Assembly (NCBI RefSeq): GCF_002101595.1
Contig: NZ_LQOM01000006.1
Span: 34,577 to 98,576, forward strand
Direction of reading: 5' to 3'
From: Mycobacterium celatum
Lineage (GTDB): Bacteria > Actinomycetota > Actinomycetes > Mycobacteriales > Mycobacteriaceae
DNA: 64,000 nucleotides
The notes under the pieces are model-generated. The model was given only the letters and a program-made list of their open reading frames with translations, was not told the DNA's origin and did no database searches. Positions within the stretch are counted from its first letter, which is position 1. Each line of letters starts with the position of its first letter. Below, piece after piece: positions 37,584-46,998 of the stretch. The position numbers and the translations under genes were made by a program.

Positions 37584-38186
37584 GTGGCGGTGCTCGCGTT
37601 GACCGCACCGGAATCCGGTGTCGAGACTCAGCAGCAGCGCCGCGAACGCGTTTTGGACGCCGCGCTGGCGATTGCGGCTACGGGCGGCTACGAGGCGGTT
37701 CAAATGCGCCTGGTGGCCAAACGATCAGGTATCGCCGTCGGTACGCTCTACCGCTACTTCCCGTCCAAAGTGCACTTGTTGGTGTCGCTCCTGGGCCGGG
37801 AAATTGAACACGTTGATACCACCGCCGAGCTCAACGCCGTCGCCGGCAGCGCATCTGAGCGACTGCACCACATCATCGACCGACTCAACAGGTCAATGCA
37901 GCGCAATCCGCAACTGGCAGAAGCAATGACGCGTGCCTTCGTCTTCGCCGACGGGTCGGCGGCCGCCGAGGTTGACCGGGTCAGCAGGATGACGGACCGA
38001 ATGTTCGCCCGGGCGATAAGCGATGGGCAGCCTGCCGAGCAGCATTACCGCACCGCCAGGGTGATCTCCGATGTCTGGCTGTCGAATCTGCTGGCGTGGC
38101 TGACCCGGCGGGCATCAGCTGCCGACGTCAGCAGGAGGCTGGACCTCGCTGTACGCCTCTTGGTCGGGGAATCTATCTGCCGCTAA
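37584..38186 (+). CDS. TetR-family regulator closely resembling KstR
   Basis: This 200-residue protein resembles the cholesterol-catabolism repressor KstR (Rv3574) throughout. Shared stretches include GGYEAVQMR, VGTLYRYFPSKVHLLVS, SDVWLSNLLAWLTRRAS and RRLDLAVRLL. The HTH is at about 30-65 and the remainder is the ligand domain. No cholesterol genes surround it, so it is more likely a paralog or a moved copy than the kstR-locus gene. GTG 37584 follows ACGAGGG. The stop overlaps, tail to tail by 3 bp, a small ORF on the other strand. Confidence 0.85.
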   Translation: MAVLALTAPESGVETQQQRRERVLDAALAIAATGGYEAVQMRLVAKRSGIAVGTLYRYFPSKVHLLVSLLGREIEHVDTTAELNAVAGSASERLHHIIDRLNRSMQRNPQLAEAMTRAFVFADGSAAAEVDRVSRMTDRMFARAISDGQPAEQHYRTARVISDVWLSNLLAWLTRRASAADVSRRLDLAVRLLVGESICR

Positions 38187-38359
38187 ACAGCGGGACGCTG
38201 CTGGGGAAGGGCGACCGCACGCAGCTGTGGCCTCTTCGCGGTTGCGCCGCGGGCCCGTCGGACGCCTGTCATGACCTTGGGGCCAACAGTGACTGCCACT
38301 GGAATCCACAGCGGGAACATGATGAAGAACATGAAGACGGTGAGCTGTAGAAATGCCAC
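38183..38359 (-). CDS. Putative 58-residue single-span membrane protein
   Basis: GTG 38359 gives 58 residues with one hydrophobic span at about 3-26 (FLQLTVFMFFIMFPLWIP) and a basic C-terminal tail. Without gaps, its first ~23 residues resemble those of the micro-protein at 52950-53060: MA[FY]L-x-[LI]-T, then F and two Pro at identical positions. The ribosome-binding site is weak. It lies between the KstR-like gene and the DUF445 gene, convergent with the former. Function unknown. Confidence 0.45.
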   Translation of the reverse strand: MAFLQLTVFMFFIMFPLWIPVAVTVGPKVMTGVRRARGATAKRPQLRAVALPQQRPAV

Positions 38360-38597
38360 GATGTGCTCGCTTTCTTCGCAAGGCGGAATTGGGATTTCGT
38401 GCGCTCGGCCGTCGCGCTGCAAAGGAAATTACCCAGGCGGGCCGCAGCGGGCGACGTCGTCAGCGGACCAAGTTTCGGCGCAGCCTTGTCTGCGGAAGAC
38501 AAAGCGGCCACAATCTCAGCAATTACCAAAATCGAAGCACGTCAACCGGGTTACGATGCCAACCACCAGACGAGGAAATCCCGACGGGCCGGGCGAA

Positions 38598-39959
38598 ATG
38601 ATCGAATTGACGACAGCGTCATCGTTTATTGATTGGGAAGAGCTGACCGGTCAATCTCAGTTCGTGGTGGACCTTGTCAGCATTCCGATCTTCAGCGCAA
38701 TCGCGGGTCTGATCACGAATTGGACTGGCGTGCTGATGCTTTTCGCGCCGGTCCATTTCACCGGCTTCCACATGCGTGGCCTCAAGACAATCTTTCCGCT
38801 TCTGCCGCGCAAGGTGCAGATCTTGCCGATCTTCGCACCCAACGGCGTCCTGGGCTTCCAGGGGTTCATCCCTTGCCGGGCGGAAAAGATGGCCAGCCTG
38901 ATCGTGGACAAATCGATTTTCCGGATCGGCGGCATCGCGGACTTCTACCAGGAGCTCGAGCCCGACGTCCTCGCGGAACAACTATCCAAAGCAGCGCGGC
39001 CGAATATTCGCCAGCTGGCGACCGACGTTCTCGAGAAGGAGCATGCGCTGCTGTGGCAGATATTGCCGCAGCCGGCGCGCAATGCGGTACTCGCCACGAT
39101 CGACGAACGGCTACCGGTGATTTCCCGCAAGGCCTTCGCCAAGATCGGCGAGCACATCGACGACCTGCTCAACGTCAAGCTGATGACCGTCAACTACCTG
39201 CGCAGCAATCCGGGCATCCTGTGCGACATCTTCAAAGGCTTCGGCGGGCCGGAGTTGAGGTTCATGGTCCGCATCGGCGCGCTGGGATTTTTGTTCGGCT
39301 TTCCCCTGGCCCTGTATCTGACGTTCGTGCGCGAGTTTCATCCGCCGGTTCTGAGTGCGATCCCCACTTGGATCATGGTTCTCGGCGGCGCGGCTCTCAT
39401 TGGAGTCGTCGTCAACATCCTGGCAATCAAGGTCGTGTTCGAGCCCGGCGACCCGCAGCCGCGGTACAGGTACCTGTGGAAGCAAGGACTACTGCCGAGG
39501 CGACAGCATGAGGCGGCGGCCCAGTTCGCTCACATGCTGTCGACGGAAGTGCTCACCGTCACCAACTTCGCCCGAGAACTGCTCTTCGGCGCCTGCGGTG
39601 ACAAGACCGCGGCGTTTATCGGTGAGGTTGTCTCCGACGAGGTCACCGGAATCCTGACGCCGGTGGTCTCCAGCCTGGCCCATACCTTCGGGCTGGTTGA
39701 TTTGGACTCACTACAACGACGGGCGAGTATGGAATTCGTCAACTTCGCGCCGGAAGTATTCTACTCCAAGGAGTTCAACGAAGAGAAGGCGAAAAAGATC
39801 GAAGCCTTTGCGACGCAACGGTTCCGGGCGCTGCCGCCGGCCGAGTTCGGCGAGATGCTTTATACGGCAATCGAGCAGGATGCGTGGCTGCTGTATGTCC
39901 ACGGCGGGTTGCTCGGGGTGGCGGTCGGCGCCGTGCACCTACTGCTTTTCGGATGGTGA
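38598..39959 (+). CDS. DUF445-family membrane protein
   Basis: ATG 38598 gives 453 residues. A hydrophobic N-terminal segment (IPIFSAIAGLITNWTGVLMLF) is followed by a long amphipathic helical part, then membrane spans at about 213-265 and at the C-terminus (LLGVAVGAVHLLLF). The ITNWTGV-type motif is typical of DUF445 (YheB-like) proteins, whose role is unknown. Open frame continues upstream to 38271, but that part has poor composition. A near-perfect hairpin follows the stop. Confidence 0.75.
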   Translation: MIELTTASSFIDWEELTGQSQFVVDLVSIPIFSAIAGLITNWTGVLMLFAPVHFTGFHMRGLKTIFPLLPRKVQILPIFAPNGVLGFQGFIPCRAEKMASLIVDKSIFRIGGIADFYQELEPDVLAEQLSKAARPNIRQLATDVLEKEHALLWQILPQPARNAVLATIDERLPVISRKAFAKIGEHIDDLLNVKLMTVNYLRSNPGILCDIFKGFGGPELRFMVRIGALGFLFGFPLALYLTFVREFHPPVLSAIPTWIMVLGGAALIGVVVNILAIKVVFEPGDPQPRYRYLWKQGLLPRRQHEAAAQFAHMLSTEVLTVTNFARELLFGACGDKTAAFIGEVVSDEVTGILTPVVSSLAHTFGLVDLDSLQRRASMEFVNFAPEVFYSKEFNEEKAKKIEAFATQRFRALPPAEFGEMLYTAIEQDAWLLYVHGGLLGVAVGAVHLLLFGW

Positions 39960-39980
39960 GCTGCCGATCAGGCCTCGCCC

Positions 39981-40033
39981 AGTGGCCAGTTATTGCACGG
40001 TTTTAACGAAATCCCGTGTAATAACTGGCCACT
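39981..40033. terminator. Near-perfect 20-bp hairpin between convergent genes
   Basis: Arms 39981-40000 and 40014-40033 pair at all 20 positions (one G-U) around the 13-base loop TTTTAACGAAATC. It lies 21 bp after the DUF445 stop and 28 bp beyond the stop of the convergent gene. No U-tract follows the stem. Confidence 0.75.
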
Positions 40034-40061
40034 CGCGACCTGGCTGGTGCAAAGCGCCGTG

Positions 40062-41339
40062 TCACGCCTGCCCGCGGATTTTGTCCTGCCGGCCGTCGGT
40101 ATCCCAGCCGCCGGCGTTGTAGCCTTCCGTATCGATGCACGCATCGATGAATTGCCGACCAAACGCGGTAAGGGCGATGCTGCGGTAGATCGTGATGGTC
40201 TTCTGCCCGCTTTCGATCGCGTGCAAGGCGGCGGGTTGCACTTCCAAGAGCGCATACCTGCGATAGTCGTCGACCGGTTCGCGCGACAGGTCGATCAGGC
40301 CCAGGCGTTCGAGGTTCGCGAAGTAATGGTGGTCGCGGTCGGGCCAGTGACAGCCCGCCATCGACGCGACCATGCTGACGTCGCCGGCCAACAACACTGA
40401 GCCCACTTGGAACAGCGTCTTGGTTCGCACGTCGAGCAGTGGCTGGGTGCCGGCCACGGCCAGGAAGCGCAGGATTCGCGCCTCATCGGGAAGCAGTTCG
40501 TCGAGGATGCGTGAGAAGGACGGGTGCACATCGCGGCGTTGCAGCTCCGGCTTGTAGGAGATCCGGATCAGTGCGTTGCCGCGCTTCCGCAACGCATCTA
40601 TCTCGTCGCGCGGGCCGACGACCTTGTCGATCACATCTCGAACGCCGGTCAATGGTGCTGTCGCGACTTGGCGTAACCCCTCCCCGACTTGCTCGACGAC
40701 CGGTTGCACCGGTTCGGTGGCAGCACCGATGACCCTGCCCAAGACGTCGGTGGCGGGGTTTCTGCCCAAGACCGCGCTGACGAGGTTGTCGGGCTGGGTG
40801 GCCGCCGACGGCGCCGATTTTCCGTTCGCGGTCGCGGGATCGGACGTCGACGGGCTCGTCGGCTGTTCGCGCCCGGGTGTCCCCACTACCTCATTGACCG
40901 CATCGCTCACCGCTGCGAACGGGTTCCACAAACCCGGCTCGTTCACAGATTCGGACGCCGTCGCCCGCTCGGTGGGCGGCGCCGACGTGCTGCCCGTTTG
41001 AAAGTTCAACAGGCGGCGGATGTCCGTCACACCTGCGGCCCGCCCAACAGCGCCAAGAGGATTCAGTAAATCGTCGACCGGGCTTCGTCCTGCCGCTGCG
41101 CCTCCCAACAGCCCGGCGGATGCATCGCCAGCGCCGTCTGGATATCGCAATAGCTCCAACGCATTCCATACATTTGTCGCCGCGCTGCGCAGATGTTCGA
41201 CGGCGTTGACAACTTCGGTGGCCAGGTTCCTGATAAGAATCACCGACGCGCCGGACTCACCGAGGGAGTCCAGATTCAGATCGCCAAGCGGCGGCACCGA
41301 TCCCGGCTTGTTGCGATCTTCTGGACTCGGAGTGCTCAT
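40062..41339 (-). CDS. Abi-alpha/DUF4393-like protein with a long low-complexity middle
   Basis: This 425-residue soluble protein has three parts. The N-terminal ~100 residues are helical. A Ser/Thr/Pro/Ala-rich segment spans about 100-200. The C-terminal domain (about 255-400) contains VHPSFSRILDELLPDEARILRFLA and MAGCHWPDRDHHYFANLERLGLIDL, resembling DUF4393 (Abi-alpha), a family named from a phage-abortive-infection context. No toxin partner or phage gene is adjacent. A defence role is therefore a hypothesis only. ATG 41339 is the start. Confidence 0.65.
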   Translation of the reverse strand: MSTPSPEDRNKPGSVPPLGDLNLDSLGESGASVILIRNLATEVVNAVEHLRSAATNVWNALELLRYPDGAGDASAGLLGGAAAGRSPVDDLLNPLGAVGRAAGVTDIRRLLNFQTGSTSAPPTERATASESVNEPGLWNPFAAVSDAVNEVVGTPGREQPTSPSTSDPATANGKSAPSAATQPDNLVSAVLGRNPATDVLGRVIGAATEPVQPVVEQVGEGLRQVATAPLTGVRDVIDKVVGPRDEIDALRKRGNALIRISYKPELQRRDVHPSFSRILDELLPDEARILRFLAVAGTQPLLDVRTKTLFQVGSVLLAGDVSMVASMAGCHWPDRDHHYFANLERLGLIDLSREPVDDYRRYALLEVQPAALHAIESGQKTITIYRSIALTAFGRQFIDACIDTEGYNAGGWDTDGRQDKIRGQA

Positions 41340-41391
41340 GCTGTTCCCGCCACGGGCGACTTGTGTCTTACGTCACATTCTACGCGACAGC

Positions 41392-41429
41392 CTGATTCCC
41401 CACCCGGCCCCGCTCGGGTGGGGAATCAG
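41392..41429. terminator. Perfect 14-bp hairpin after the 79-residue gene
   Basis: CTGATTCCCCACCC at 41392-41405 pairs perfectly with 41416-41429 around a 10-base loop. It lies 9 bp after the stop of the 79-residue minus-strand gene, which it probably terminates, and before the Abi-alpha-like gene. Confidence 0.7.
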
Positions 41430-41437
41430 TCGTGCTG

Positions 41438-41677
41438 TCACCTCTTGGCTGTCGTCTTCTTGGCGTTCTTTTCCTTAACCTTGGCGAGCTTCTCGATCTG
41501 CTCGTTCAAAGCCTTCGACCGCGCACGCAGCGCTTCGATGCTCGAATCCTTCGTGTCCTTCGCCATGTCCGTGACATCTGATTCGAGTTTCTCGACGTTT
41601 TCGAGCACGTCGTCGACAAATTCTTTGGTGTTGTCGAGAAGCTTCGACACCAGACCGGAGACGGTTGGGTCTGCCAT
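41438..41677 (-). CDS. Small coiled-coil protein with Lys-rich tail
   Basis: The 79-residue product is almost wholly helical with heptad-like spacing (FVDDVLENVEKLESDVTDMA, then SKALNEQIEKLAKVKEKN) and ends in a basic KKTTAKR tail. ATG 41677 is preceded by GAGAGGAAA. It lies 117 bp after hchA, on the same strand, and is closed by a hairpin. No family recognised; a nucleic-acid- or envelope-associated role is conceivable from the basic tail only. Confidence 0.65.
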   Translation of the reverse strand: MADPTVSGLVSKLLDNTKEFVDDVLENVEKLESDVTDMAKDTKDSSIEALRARSKALNEQIEKLAKVKEKNAKKTTAKR

Positions 41678-41794
41678 TTTGGATTTCCTCTCGTCGTGCT
41701 GTGTAGGTGAATGTGTGTCCTTGGCAATGACTTTGGTAACAGCCTCCTCCCTTACTGCAGCCGCGGCTGGCTCACGTTTGGCAACCCCGCGTGG

Positions 41795-42676
41795 TTACGC
41801 ACTCGCATTGGCGGCTCCGACTAAGGCGTCTGCGGCCATCAGACCGAGGCTGTGTGACGCCAGCGGACTGTCACCGGTGAGAAGAGTGCGGTCTTGGTGC
41901 GTCTTGCCGGTCATGTCATCGTTGACGACGGTGATACCCTGCTTGCTCAGCAGATCGGCGACCAGCCACTGTAAACGGCCTGGCAGGTAACCGATCTCGA
42001 TATTCGACCCCTCGTCGAGCGCATCGGGAAAGACACAAACCGAGTAGCCCTTGAACGGCGATTCTTGCCTACCCAGCGATGCAGCGAGCAAAGCTGCCGG
42101 CCCATGGCACAGGGTGATGATCAACTTGTCCTGCGACAAAGCCCAGTCGAGCGTCCGCCCCACTGCCGGGCTTGCCGGTAGCCCGACGACGGCGCCGTGG
42201 CCGCCCGGGATGAAGACCGCAAGGTAGTCCGAGTCCGGACCGAGATCGTGCGTCACGACATCGGAAAGCTTCTTGGGCTGCTTGAGCTTTGGCTTGAGCG
42301 CCTCGTAAGTCGCGAGGACGGCCTGGTCCTCGCGCGGCATCGCCCACAGCTCCAGCTTGGCCGGATAGCCAGCCACCGTTGCGACATCGACATCGAAGCC
42401 CGCCGCCATCATGTGGTGCACAGGAAGCAGCATCTCGACCGGATGATTGCCGGTGGAGAACATCTTGCCGTTGCCCAGAAGGACGTAGCGCTCCTCGGTC
42501 GCGATCATGAGCACCTTCCACCTGCCGTCGGTATAGGCGCCCTTGTGCCGTACGCCATCGAAGTTGGTCTTCGGCGACGTGTACTGGCTCAGTGAATACG
42601 GGGACGGAAAGAACGCGTTGTCCTCGGCCGGGTCCGGGGTCGGGTCTTTGCTCAGTTCGGCTGCATGGCCGGACAT
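41795..42676 (-). CDS. hchA: HchA/Hsp31-type DJ-1 superfamily protein (chaperone/glyoxalase)
   Basis: The 293-residue protein has the class-specific N-terminal [18 protein letters not shown], the metal-site-like [15 protein letters not shown] and the nucleophile elbow [13 protein letters not shown] with its Cys. Hsp31 proteins convert methylglyoxal-type dicarbonyls or repair glycated groups and act as holding chaperones. It is the last gene of a long oxidative operon, 20 bp after the GMC oxidase, where a role in reactive-carbonyl clean-up is plausible. Confidence 0.9.
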   Translation of the reverse strand: MSGHAAELSKDPTPDPAEDNAFFPSPYSLSQYTSPKTNFDGVRHKGAYTDGRWKVLMIATEERYVLLGNGKMFSTGNHPVEMLLPVHHMMAAGFDVDVATVAGYPAKLELWAMPREDQAVLATYEALKPKLKQPKKLSDVVTHDLGPDSDYLAVFIPGGHGAVVGLPASPAVGRTLDWALSQDKLIITLCHGPAALLAASLGRQESPFKGYSVCVFPDALDEGSNIEIGYLPGRLQWLVADLLSKQGITVVNDDMTGKTHQDRTLLTGDSPLASHSLGLMAADALVGAANASA

Positions 42677-42696
42677 TTCGTTTCTTCCTTCCTGTG

Positions 42697-44403
42697 TCAG
42701 TCGAGCCGCAATGCCGCCGGCGCGTGGTCAGGGACAACGGGTTTGAGCGGCTGCACGGGACGGATCCGCTGGTAGCCCGAACCGAGCTCCGGTCGGGTGT
42801 CGGCTTCGCCCTTGTTGGGCCAGAAGGAGGTGGCCCGTTCGGCCTGGGCGGTGATCGTCAGCGACGGGTTGACCCCGATGTTGGCGGAAATCGCCGAACC
42901 GTCGAATACGTGCAGACCGGGGTGGCCGAACACCCGGTGATACGGGTCGACGACTCCGCGTTGCGGCGAGCCGCCGATCACGCACCCGCCGAGAAAGTGC
43001 GCGGTCATCGGGATGTCGAGGATCTCCCCAACGCTGCTCCACGGCGTGCCGTCGATCTCGCGGGCCATCCGACGGACCGCCTCGTTGGCCGCGGGTATCC
43101 AGGTCGGGTTAGGCACCCCGTGCCCCTGCCGTGACGACAGCTTGAAGCGCCCCAGCCGACTCCGCTTGGGGAACAGCGTCAATGAGTTGTCCTCGGTCTG
43201 CATCACCAGCGCGATGACCGTGCGCTGCGACCAGTCACGCAGTCCGACATACAGCGACGCGGCCTGCGCGGGATGGCGCACCAGTTGTCCCAACCACTTC
43301 AGCCATCGGGGCACCTTTCCGCCGCCGTCGGTCATCACGGTGGTCAGCAGCGCCATCGAGGTGGAGCCCTTGCCGTAGCGGACCGGTTCGATGTGGGTCT
43401 TGTCGTCGGGGTGGATCGACGATGTGATCGCAATGCCGGTGTGGAAGTCGGCGCCCTTGCGGTGGCGCAGTTTGACGCTCGCGGTACACAGCGCCTCAGA
43501 GTTGGTGCGGGTGAGCTCACCCAACCGTGGCGAAAGCTGCGGTAAGACGCCCTCGGCCTTCATGCGGTGCAGTAATTGTTGGGTCCCCCAAGTGCCGGCG
43601 GCGAACACGACTTGTTCGGCGGTGAAGGTTCGAGCGGTCTTTTTCGCCCTCCAAGAGCCGGTGCGAACGGTGTCGACGGCGTAACCGCCGTCGATCGGCC
43701 GCACTTCGGTAACAGTTGTCAGAGGGTGAATTTCGGCGCCGGCCTGCTCGGCTAGGTAGAGGTAGTTCTTCACCAGCGTGTTCTTGGCGTTGTGCCGGCA
43801 ACCGGTCATGCACTCGCCGACTTCGAGGCAACCGCGCCGACGGGGACCAACGCCACCGAAGAACGGGTCGTCCACTTCCACACCGGGCGCCTTGGTGTTG
43901 TTTGGCCCGAAGAACACGCCGACCGGCGTCATGCCGAAGGTGTCTTGTACTCCCATTTGCTCGGCGACGCTAAGCATCACGCGATCGGACCGGGTCATCG
44001 TGGGGTTGCGCACCACCCCGAGCATGCGTTTGGCTTGGTCGTAGTACGGTGCCAGCTCTGCCTTCCAGTCGCTGATATCGGCCCATTGCGGATCTTTATA
44101 GAAGGCATCGGATTTCGGCTCGTACAGTGTGTTGGCGTATACCAGTGAGCCGCCGCCGACACCGGCGCCGGCCAGGATGAGCACGTCGGGCAGCGCGTGA
44201 ATCCGCTGAATTCCGGTGCAACCCAGCTTCGGCGCCCAGAAGAATTTGCGGATTTGCCAGTTGGTCTTGGGCAGCTCGTCGTCTTCGAAGCGCCGCCCGG
44301 CCTCCAGAACGCCGACCGAATAGCCCTTTTCGGTCAGCCGTAGCGCCGCCACCGATCCGCCGAATCCCGATCCGATCACCACAACGTCATAGTCGAATGT
44401 CAT
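42697..44403 (-). CDS. GMC oxidoreductase, cholesterol-oxidase (ChoD)-like
   Basis: The 568-residue flavoprotein starts with the FAD fold [18 protein letters not shown]. It has the GMC segment [17 protein letters not shown] and the C-terminal [11 protein letters not shown], followed by [24 protein letters not shown], which contains the catalytic Asn region. It resembles ChoD (Rv3409c, 578 residues) but lies outside the cholesterol locus, so the alcohol oxidised is unknown. ATG 44403 follows AGGAGAAC; the gap to the aldehyde dehydrogenase gene is 10 bp. The pair could take an alcohol to an acid. Confidence 0.87.
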   Translation of the reverse strand: MTFDYDVVVIGSGFGGSVAALRLTEKGYSVGVLEAGRRFEDDELPKTNWQIRKFFWAPKLGCTGIQRIHALPDVLILAGAGVGGGSLVYANTLYEPKSDAFYKDPQWADISDWKAELAPYYDQAKRMLGVVRNPTMTRSDRVMLSVAEQMGVQDTFGMTPVGVFFGPNNTKAPGVEVDDPFFGGVGPRRRGCLEVGECMTGCRHNAKNTLVKNYLYLAEQAGAEIHPLTTVTEVRPIDGGYAVDTVRTGSWRAKKTARTFTAEQVVFAAGTWGTQQLLHRMKAEGVLPQLSPRLGELTRTNSEALCTASVKLRHRKGADFHTGIAITSSIHPDDKTHIEPVRYGKGSTSMALLTTVMTDGGGKVPRWLKWLGQLVRHPAQAASLYVGLRDWSQRTVIALVMQTEDNSLTLFPKRSRLGRFKLSSRQGHGVPNPTWIPAANEAVRRMAREIDGTPWSSVGEILDIPMTAHFLGGCVIGGSPQRGVVDPYHRVFGHPGLHVFDGSAISANIGVNPSLTITAQAERATSFWPNKGEADTRPELGSGYQRIRPVQPLKPVVPDHAPAALRLD

Positions 44404-44413
44404 GCGTGTTCTC

Positions 44414-45952
44414 CTACTTGACGCCGGGGAGTCGCTTGAGGGCGCGCAGACCGGTGGTCATGATCCGCGCGTAGCGGCCCGGGTTGAGCCATGTTGGTGC
44501 ACCGACCGGTAGCAGGCGCTCGGTCGCAATCGTCTGCGACTCGGTGTATTTGAGAATTCCGTGTTCCCCGTGGCGGCGCCCAAGGCCGGACGCCTTCATG
44601 CCGCCCATCGGCGCGTCGACCGATCCCCACGCCGCCGCGTAGGCCTCGTTGACATTGACCGTGCCGGCCTGCAGACGGGCTGCGACGGCCTGCCCGTGCT
44701 TCGGGTTCGACGTCCACACACTGAAATTGAGCCCGTAGTCGCTGTCGTTGGCCTTCGCTATCGCCTCGTCTTCGCTATCCACCCGGTACAGCGAGACCAC
44801 CGGTCCGAACGTTTCGTCGGCGAACGCGGTCATGCCTTCGCGAACCCCGGAAAGGATTGTCGGCTCGTAGAAGTGCGGGCCGATGTCCGGGCGCGCCTTG
44901 CCGCCGGCCAGCACGGTAGCGCCCTTGCCCACTGCGTCGTCCACGTGCTCGACCACCGTCTTGAGTTGCTTCTCGGAGATCAGCGAACCCATGTCACCCG
45001 AATAGTCCAGGGCTGCTGAGAGTTTCATCGCCTTCGCAGCGTCGGTGTAACGGGTGGTGAATTCGTCCCACAGCGTTCCCGGGACATAAATGCGTTCGAC
45101 CGAGATGCACAACTGCCCGGCGTTGGAGAAGGCCGCCCGAATCGCGCCGGACACGGCCTTACCGACGTCGGCGTCGTCGAGAACCAATAGTGCGTTCTTG
45201 CCGCCCAGTTCCATCGAGCAGTCGATCAGTCGCTCACCTGCCTGCGCGGCGACGGTGCGTCCGACCGCAGTGGACCCGGTGAACATCAAATAGTCGGATT
45301 GTTCGATGATCGACCCGCCAAGTTCCGAGCCCGATCCGGTGACGACCTGCACCAAACCCGGTGGCATGCCGGCCTCTTCGAGCAGTCGCACCGCCCATAG
45401 CGCCGAAAACGGGGTCTGCTGGTCCGGTTTGGTCAGCACGGCGTTGCCGGCGACGATCGCCGGTATGGCGTCACTGATACCGAGCGTCAGTGGATAGTTC
45501 CACGGCGAGATGATGCCGACCAGACCCTTGGGGTGATGGAGTTCGGTCACCTGGGTGAGCACCAGCTGCACACCCTGTCGCCGCTTGGGGCGCAGGTAAT
45601 CAGCCGCAGTGTTCGCGTAGTAGCGGGCCGTCAAGCAGACGTCGAGGACCTCTTCGAAAGCATGCCGGCGCGCCTTGCCGTTCTCGAGCTGGATCAGGTC
45701 GAGAACTTCGTCCTGGCGTTGCAGCACCAGATCGTGGAAGCGCAGCAGCATGGCGGCGCGTTCTTTGATCGGCCGGGCGGCCCAATCAGGCTGTATCGCG
45801 CGGGCGCGCTCGGCGGCAGCGGCGACGTCGTCGGTCGTGCAGCGAGGGACATCGCCCAGCGGCTGGCCCGTCATCGCATTGGTGACTTCCAGGCGGGAAT
45901 CCGCAGCGGACTCCACCCGGCTGGCCAATTCCTTGATCAGAACCGTGGTCAT
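44414..45952 (-). CDS. Aldehyde dehydrogenase, GabD2-like (succinate-semialdehyde dehydrogenase type)
   Basis: ATG 45952 gives 512 residues. The catalytic parts are present: GIISPWNYPLTLG, FTGSTAVGRTV, the base Glu in MELGGKNALLV and the nucleophile Cys in NAGQLCISVERIY. It resembles Rv1731 (GabD2) in length and sequence style. In this operon its natural aldehyde could be a product of the GMC oxidase or P450. Its ATG overlaps the Rieske oxygenase stop (ATGA). The in-frame extension to 46135 lies within the neighbour and is excluded. Confidence 0.88.
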   Translation of the reverse strand: MTTVLIKELASRVESAADSRLEVTNAMTGQPLGDVPRCTTDDVAAAAERARAIQPDWAARPIKERAAMLLRFHDLVLQRQDEVLDLIQLENGKARRHAFEEVLDVCLTARYYANTAADYLRPKRRQGVQLVLTQVTELHHPKGLVGIISPWNYPLTLGISDAIPAIVAGNAVLTKPDQQTPFSALWAVRLLEEAGMPPGLVQVVTGSGSELGGSIIEQSDYLMFTGSTAVGRTVAAQAGERLIDCSMELGGKNALLVLDDADVGKAVSGAIRAAFSNAGQLCISVERIYVPGTLWDEFTTRYTDAAKAMKLSAALDYSGDMGSLISEKQLKTVVEHVDDAVGKGATVLAGGKARPDIGPHFYEPTILSGVREGMTAFADETFGPVVSLYRVDSEDEAIAKANDSDYGLNFSVWTSNPKHGQAVAARLQAGTVNVNEAYAAAWGSVDAPMGGMKASGLGRRHGEHGILKYTESQTIATERLLPVGAPTWLNPGRYARIMTTGLRALKRLPGVK

Positions 45953-46998
45953 GACGACGCCAGAATCCGGTTCAGCGTGAAGCGCCCGGTTTCCTCGTCG
46001 ACCATCTCCATCGCGATGCGCCGCGCCCGAACCGCGACGCGGTCGGCCTTGACGTTGATGTCGCGGCGCGGCACGGTCTCCTCGCCCAGGCGGCGCTGAA
46101 TGGTCTCCAACACGACGAAGTCGCGCACCGCCCACTCGTGGAACATGGCGCGGAGAAAGTCGGCGACGCGGGCATCGCCGCTCGCAAAGTTGCGCCCCAT
46201 CTGTAGAAAGACGTGCGTCACGCCGGGCGATTGCGGTGTGAACCCCTGAATTCGCAAGAGCTCGTGGGATTTTCCGGTCTCGGGAGCAATGACGTAGTGC
46301 TGGACGTGCAGCGCCGGTGAGACGAACGTTCCTTCCTCACGCCGGCTACCCGTGGTCTCGGAGGGAAGTCCGGTGATCTCTGCCTCCCACGGGGCAAGCC
46401 TGCTGGGCGGCGTCGTGCGGGTGTAGGAGACCGAGCGTTCGGAGACTTCGACCTCGTCGAGCTGCGGCAGCACCTCGATATCGGGCGGCACAACCTCCGG
46501 ATGCATCACGAACACATCTGTCAGGTCGAGGTAATGCTCATGCAGCAGTAGGTAATTGGCCTCGACACGCAGTACTTCGGTGGTGCTCTCCCAGCCCGTC
46601 CCGTCGGCGTACCACGGAACCCGCGGCGGCGGGCGCAGTGCGGCCACGCCGGGGTCGCCGAGCCAGATCCACACGAACGGCGACTGCTCGTAGACCGGGT
46701 AGGTGCCCACACGGGCGCCCGGCGGAACGTTCTCCTGCGACGGCACGTCGGCCAGGCAGCCGTCGGGGTCGTAGGCGAAACCGTGGTAGCCGCAGACCAC
46801 GCGATCGCCGTCGCGCCGGCCCTCCGACAGCGGATAGGCGCGGTGGATGCAGCGATCCTCCATGGCGACCACGTCGCCAGAGCCACGGCGATATAGCAGT
46901 ACGGGCTTGTCCAGCAGGCGACGGGCGAGCAGGCTCTCCCCGACCTCGTCGGTGGTCGCGGCCACGTACCAACAGTTGAACGGGTAGTTCGATCTCAT
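45949..46998 (-). CDS. Rieske non-heme iron oxygenase alpha subunit (vanillate-demethylase-like)
   Basis: The 349-residue protein has an N-terminal Rieske domain with CIHRAYPLSEG and CGYHGFAYD (CxH...CxxH). The C-terminal catalytic domain carries an iron site around LLLHEHYLDLTDVFVMH, where the expected NxxHxxxxH is only partly kept. Such enzymes O-demethylate or hydroxylate aromatic or alicyclic substrates using an adjacent reductase. ATG 46998 overlaps the reductase TGA and its own TGA overlaps the next ATG, so the genes are tightly coupled. Confidence 0.88.
   Translation of the reverse strand: MRSNYPFNCWYVAATTDEVGESLLARRLLDKPVLLYRRGSGDVVAMEDRCIHRAYPLSEGRRDGDRVVCGYHGFAYDPDGCLADVPSQENVPPGARVGTYPVYEQSPFVWIWLGDPGVAALRPPPRVPWYADGTGWESTTEVLRVEANYLLLHEHYLDLTDVFVMHPEVVPPDIEVLPQLDEVEVSERSVSYTRTTPPSRLAPWEAEITGLPSETTGSRREEGTFVSPALHVQHYVIAPETGKSHELLRIQGFTPQSPGVTHVFLQMGRNFASGDARVADFLRAMFHEWAVRDFVVLETIQRRLGEETVPRRDINVKADRVAVRARRIAMEMVDEETGRFTLNRILASS

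Noticed and set aside
38271..38597. N-terminal extension of the DUF445 gene
   Set aside because: The extra 109 residues have no family character and low coding bias; ATG 38598 starts where homologous sequence begins.
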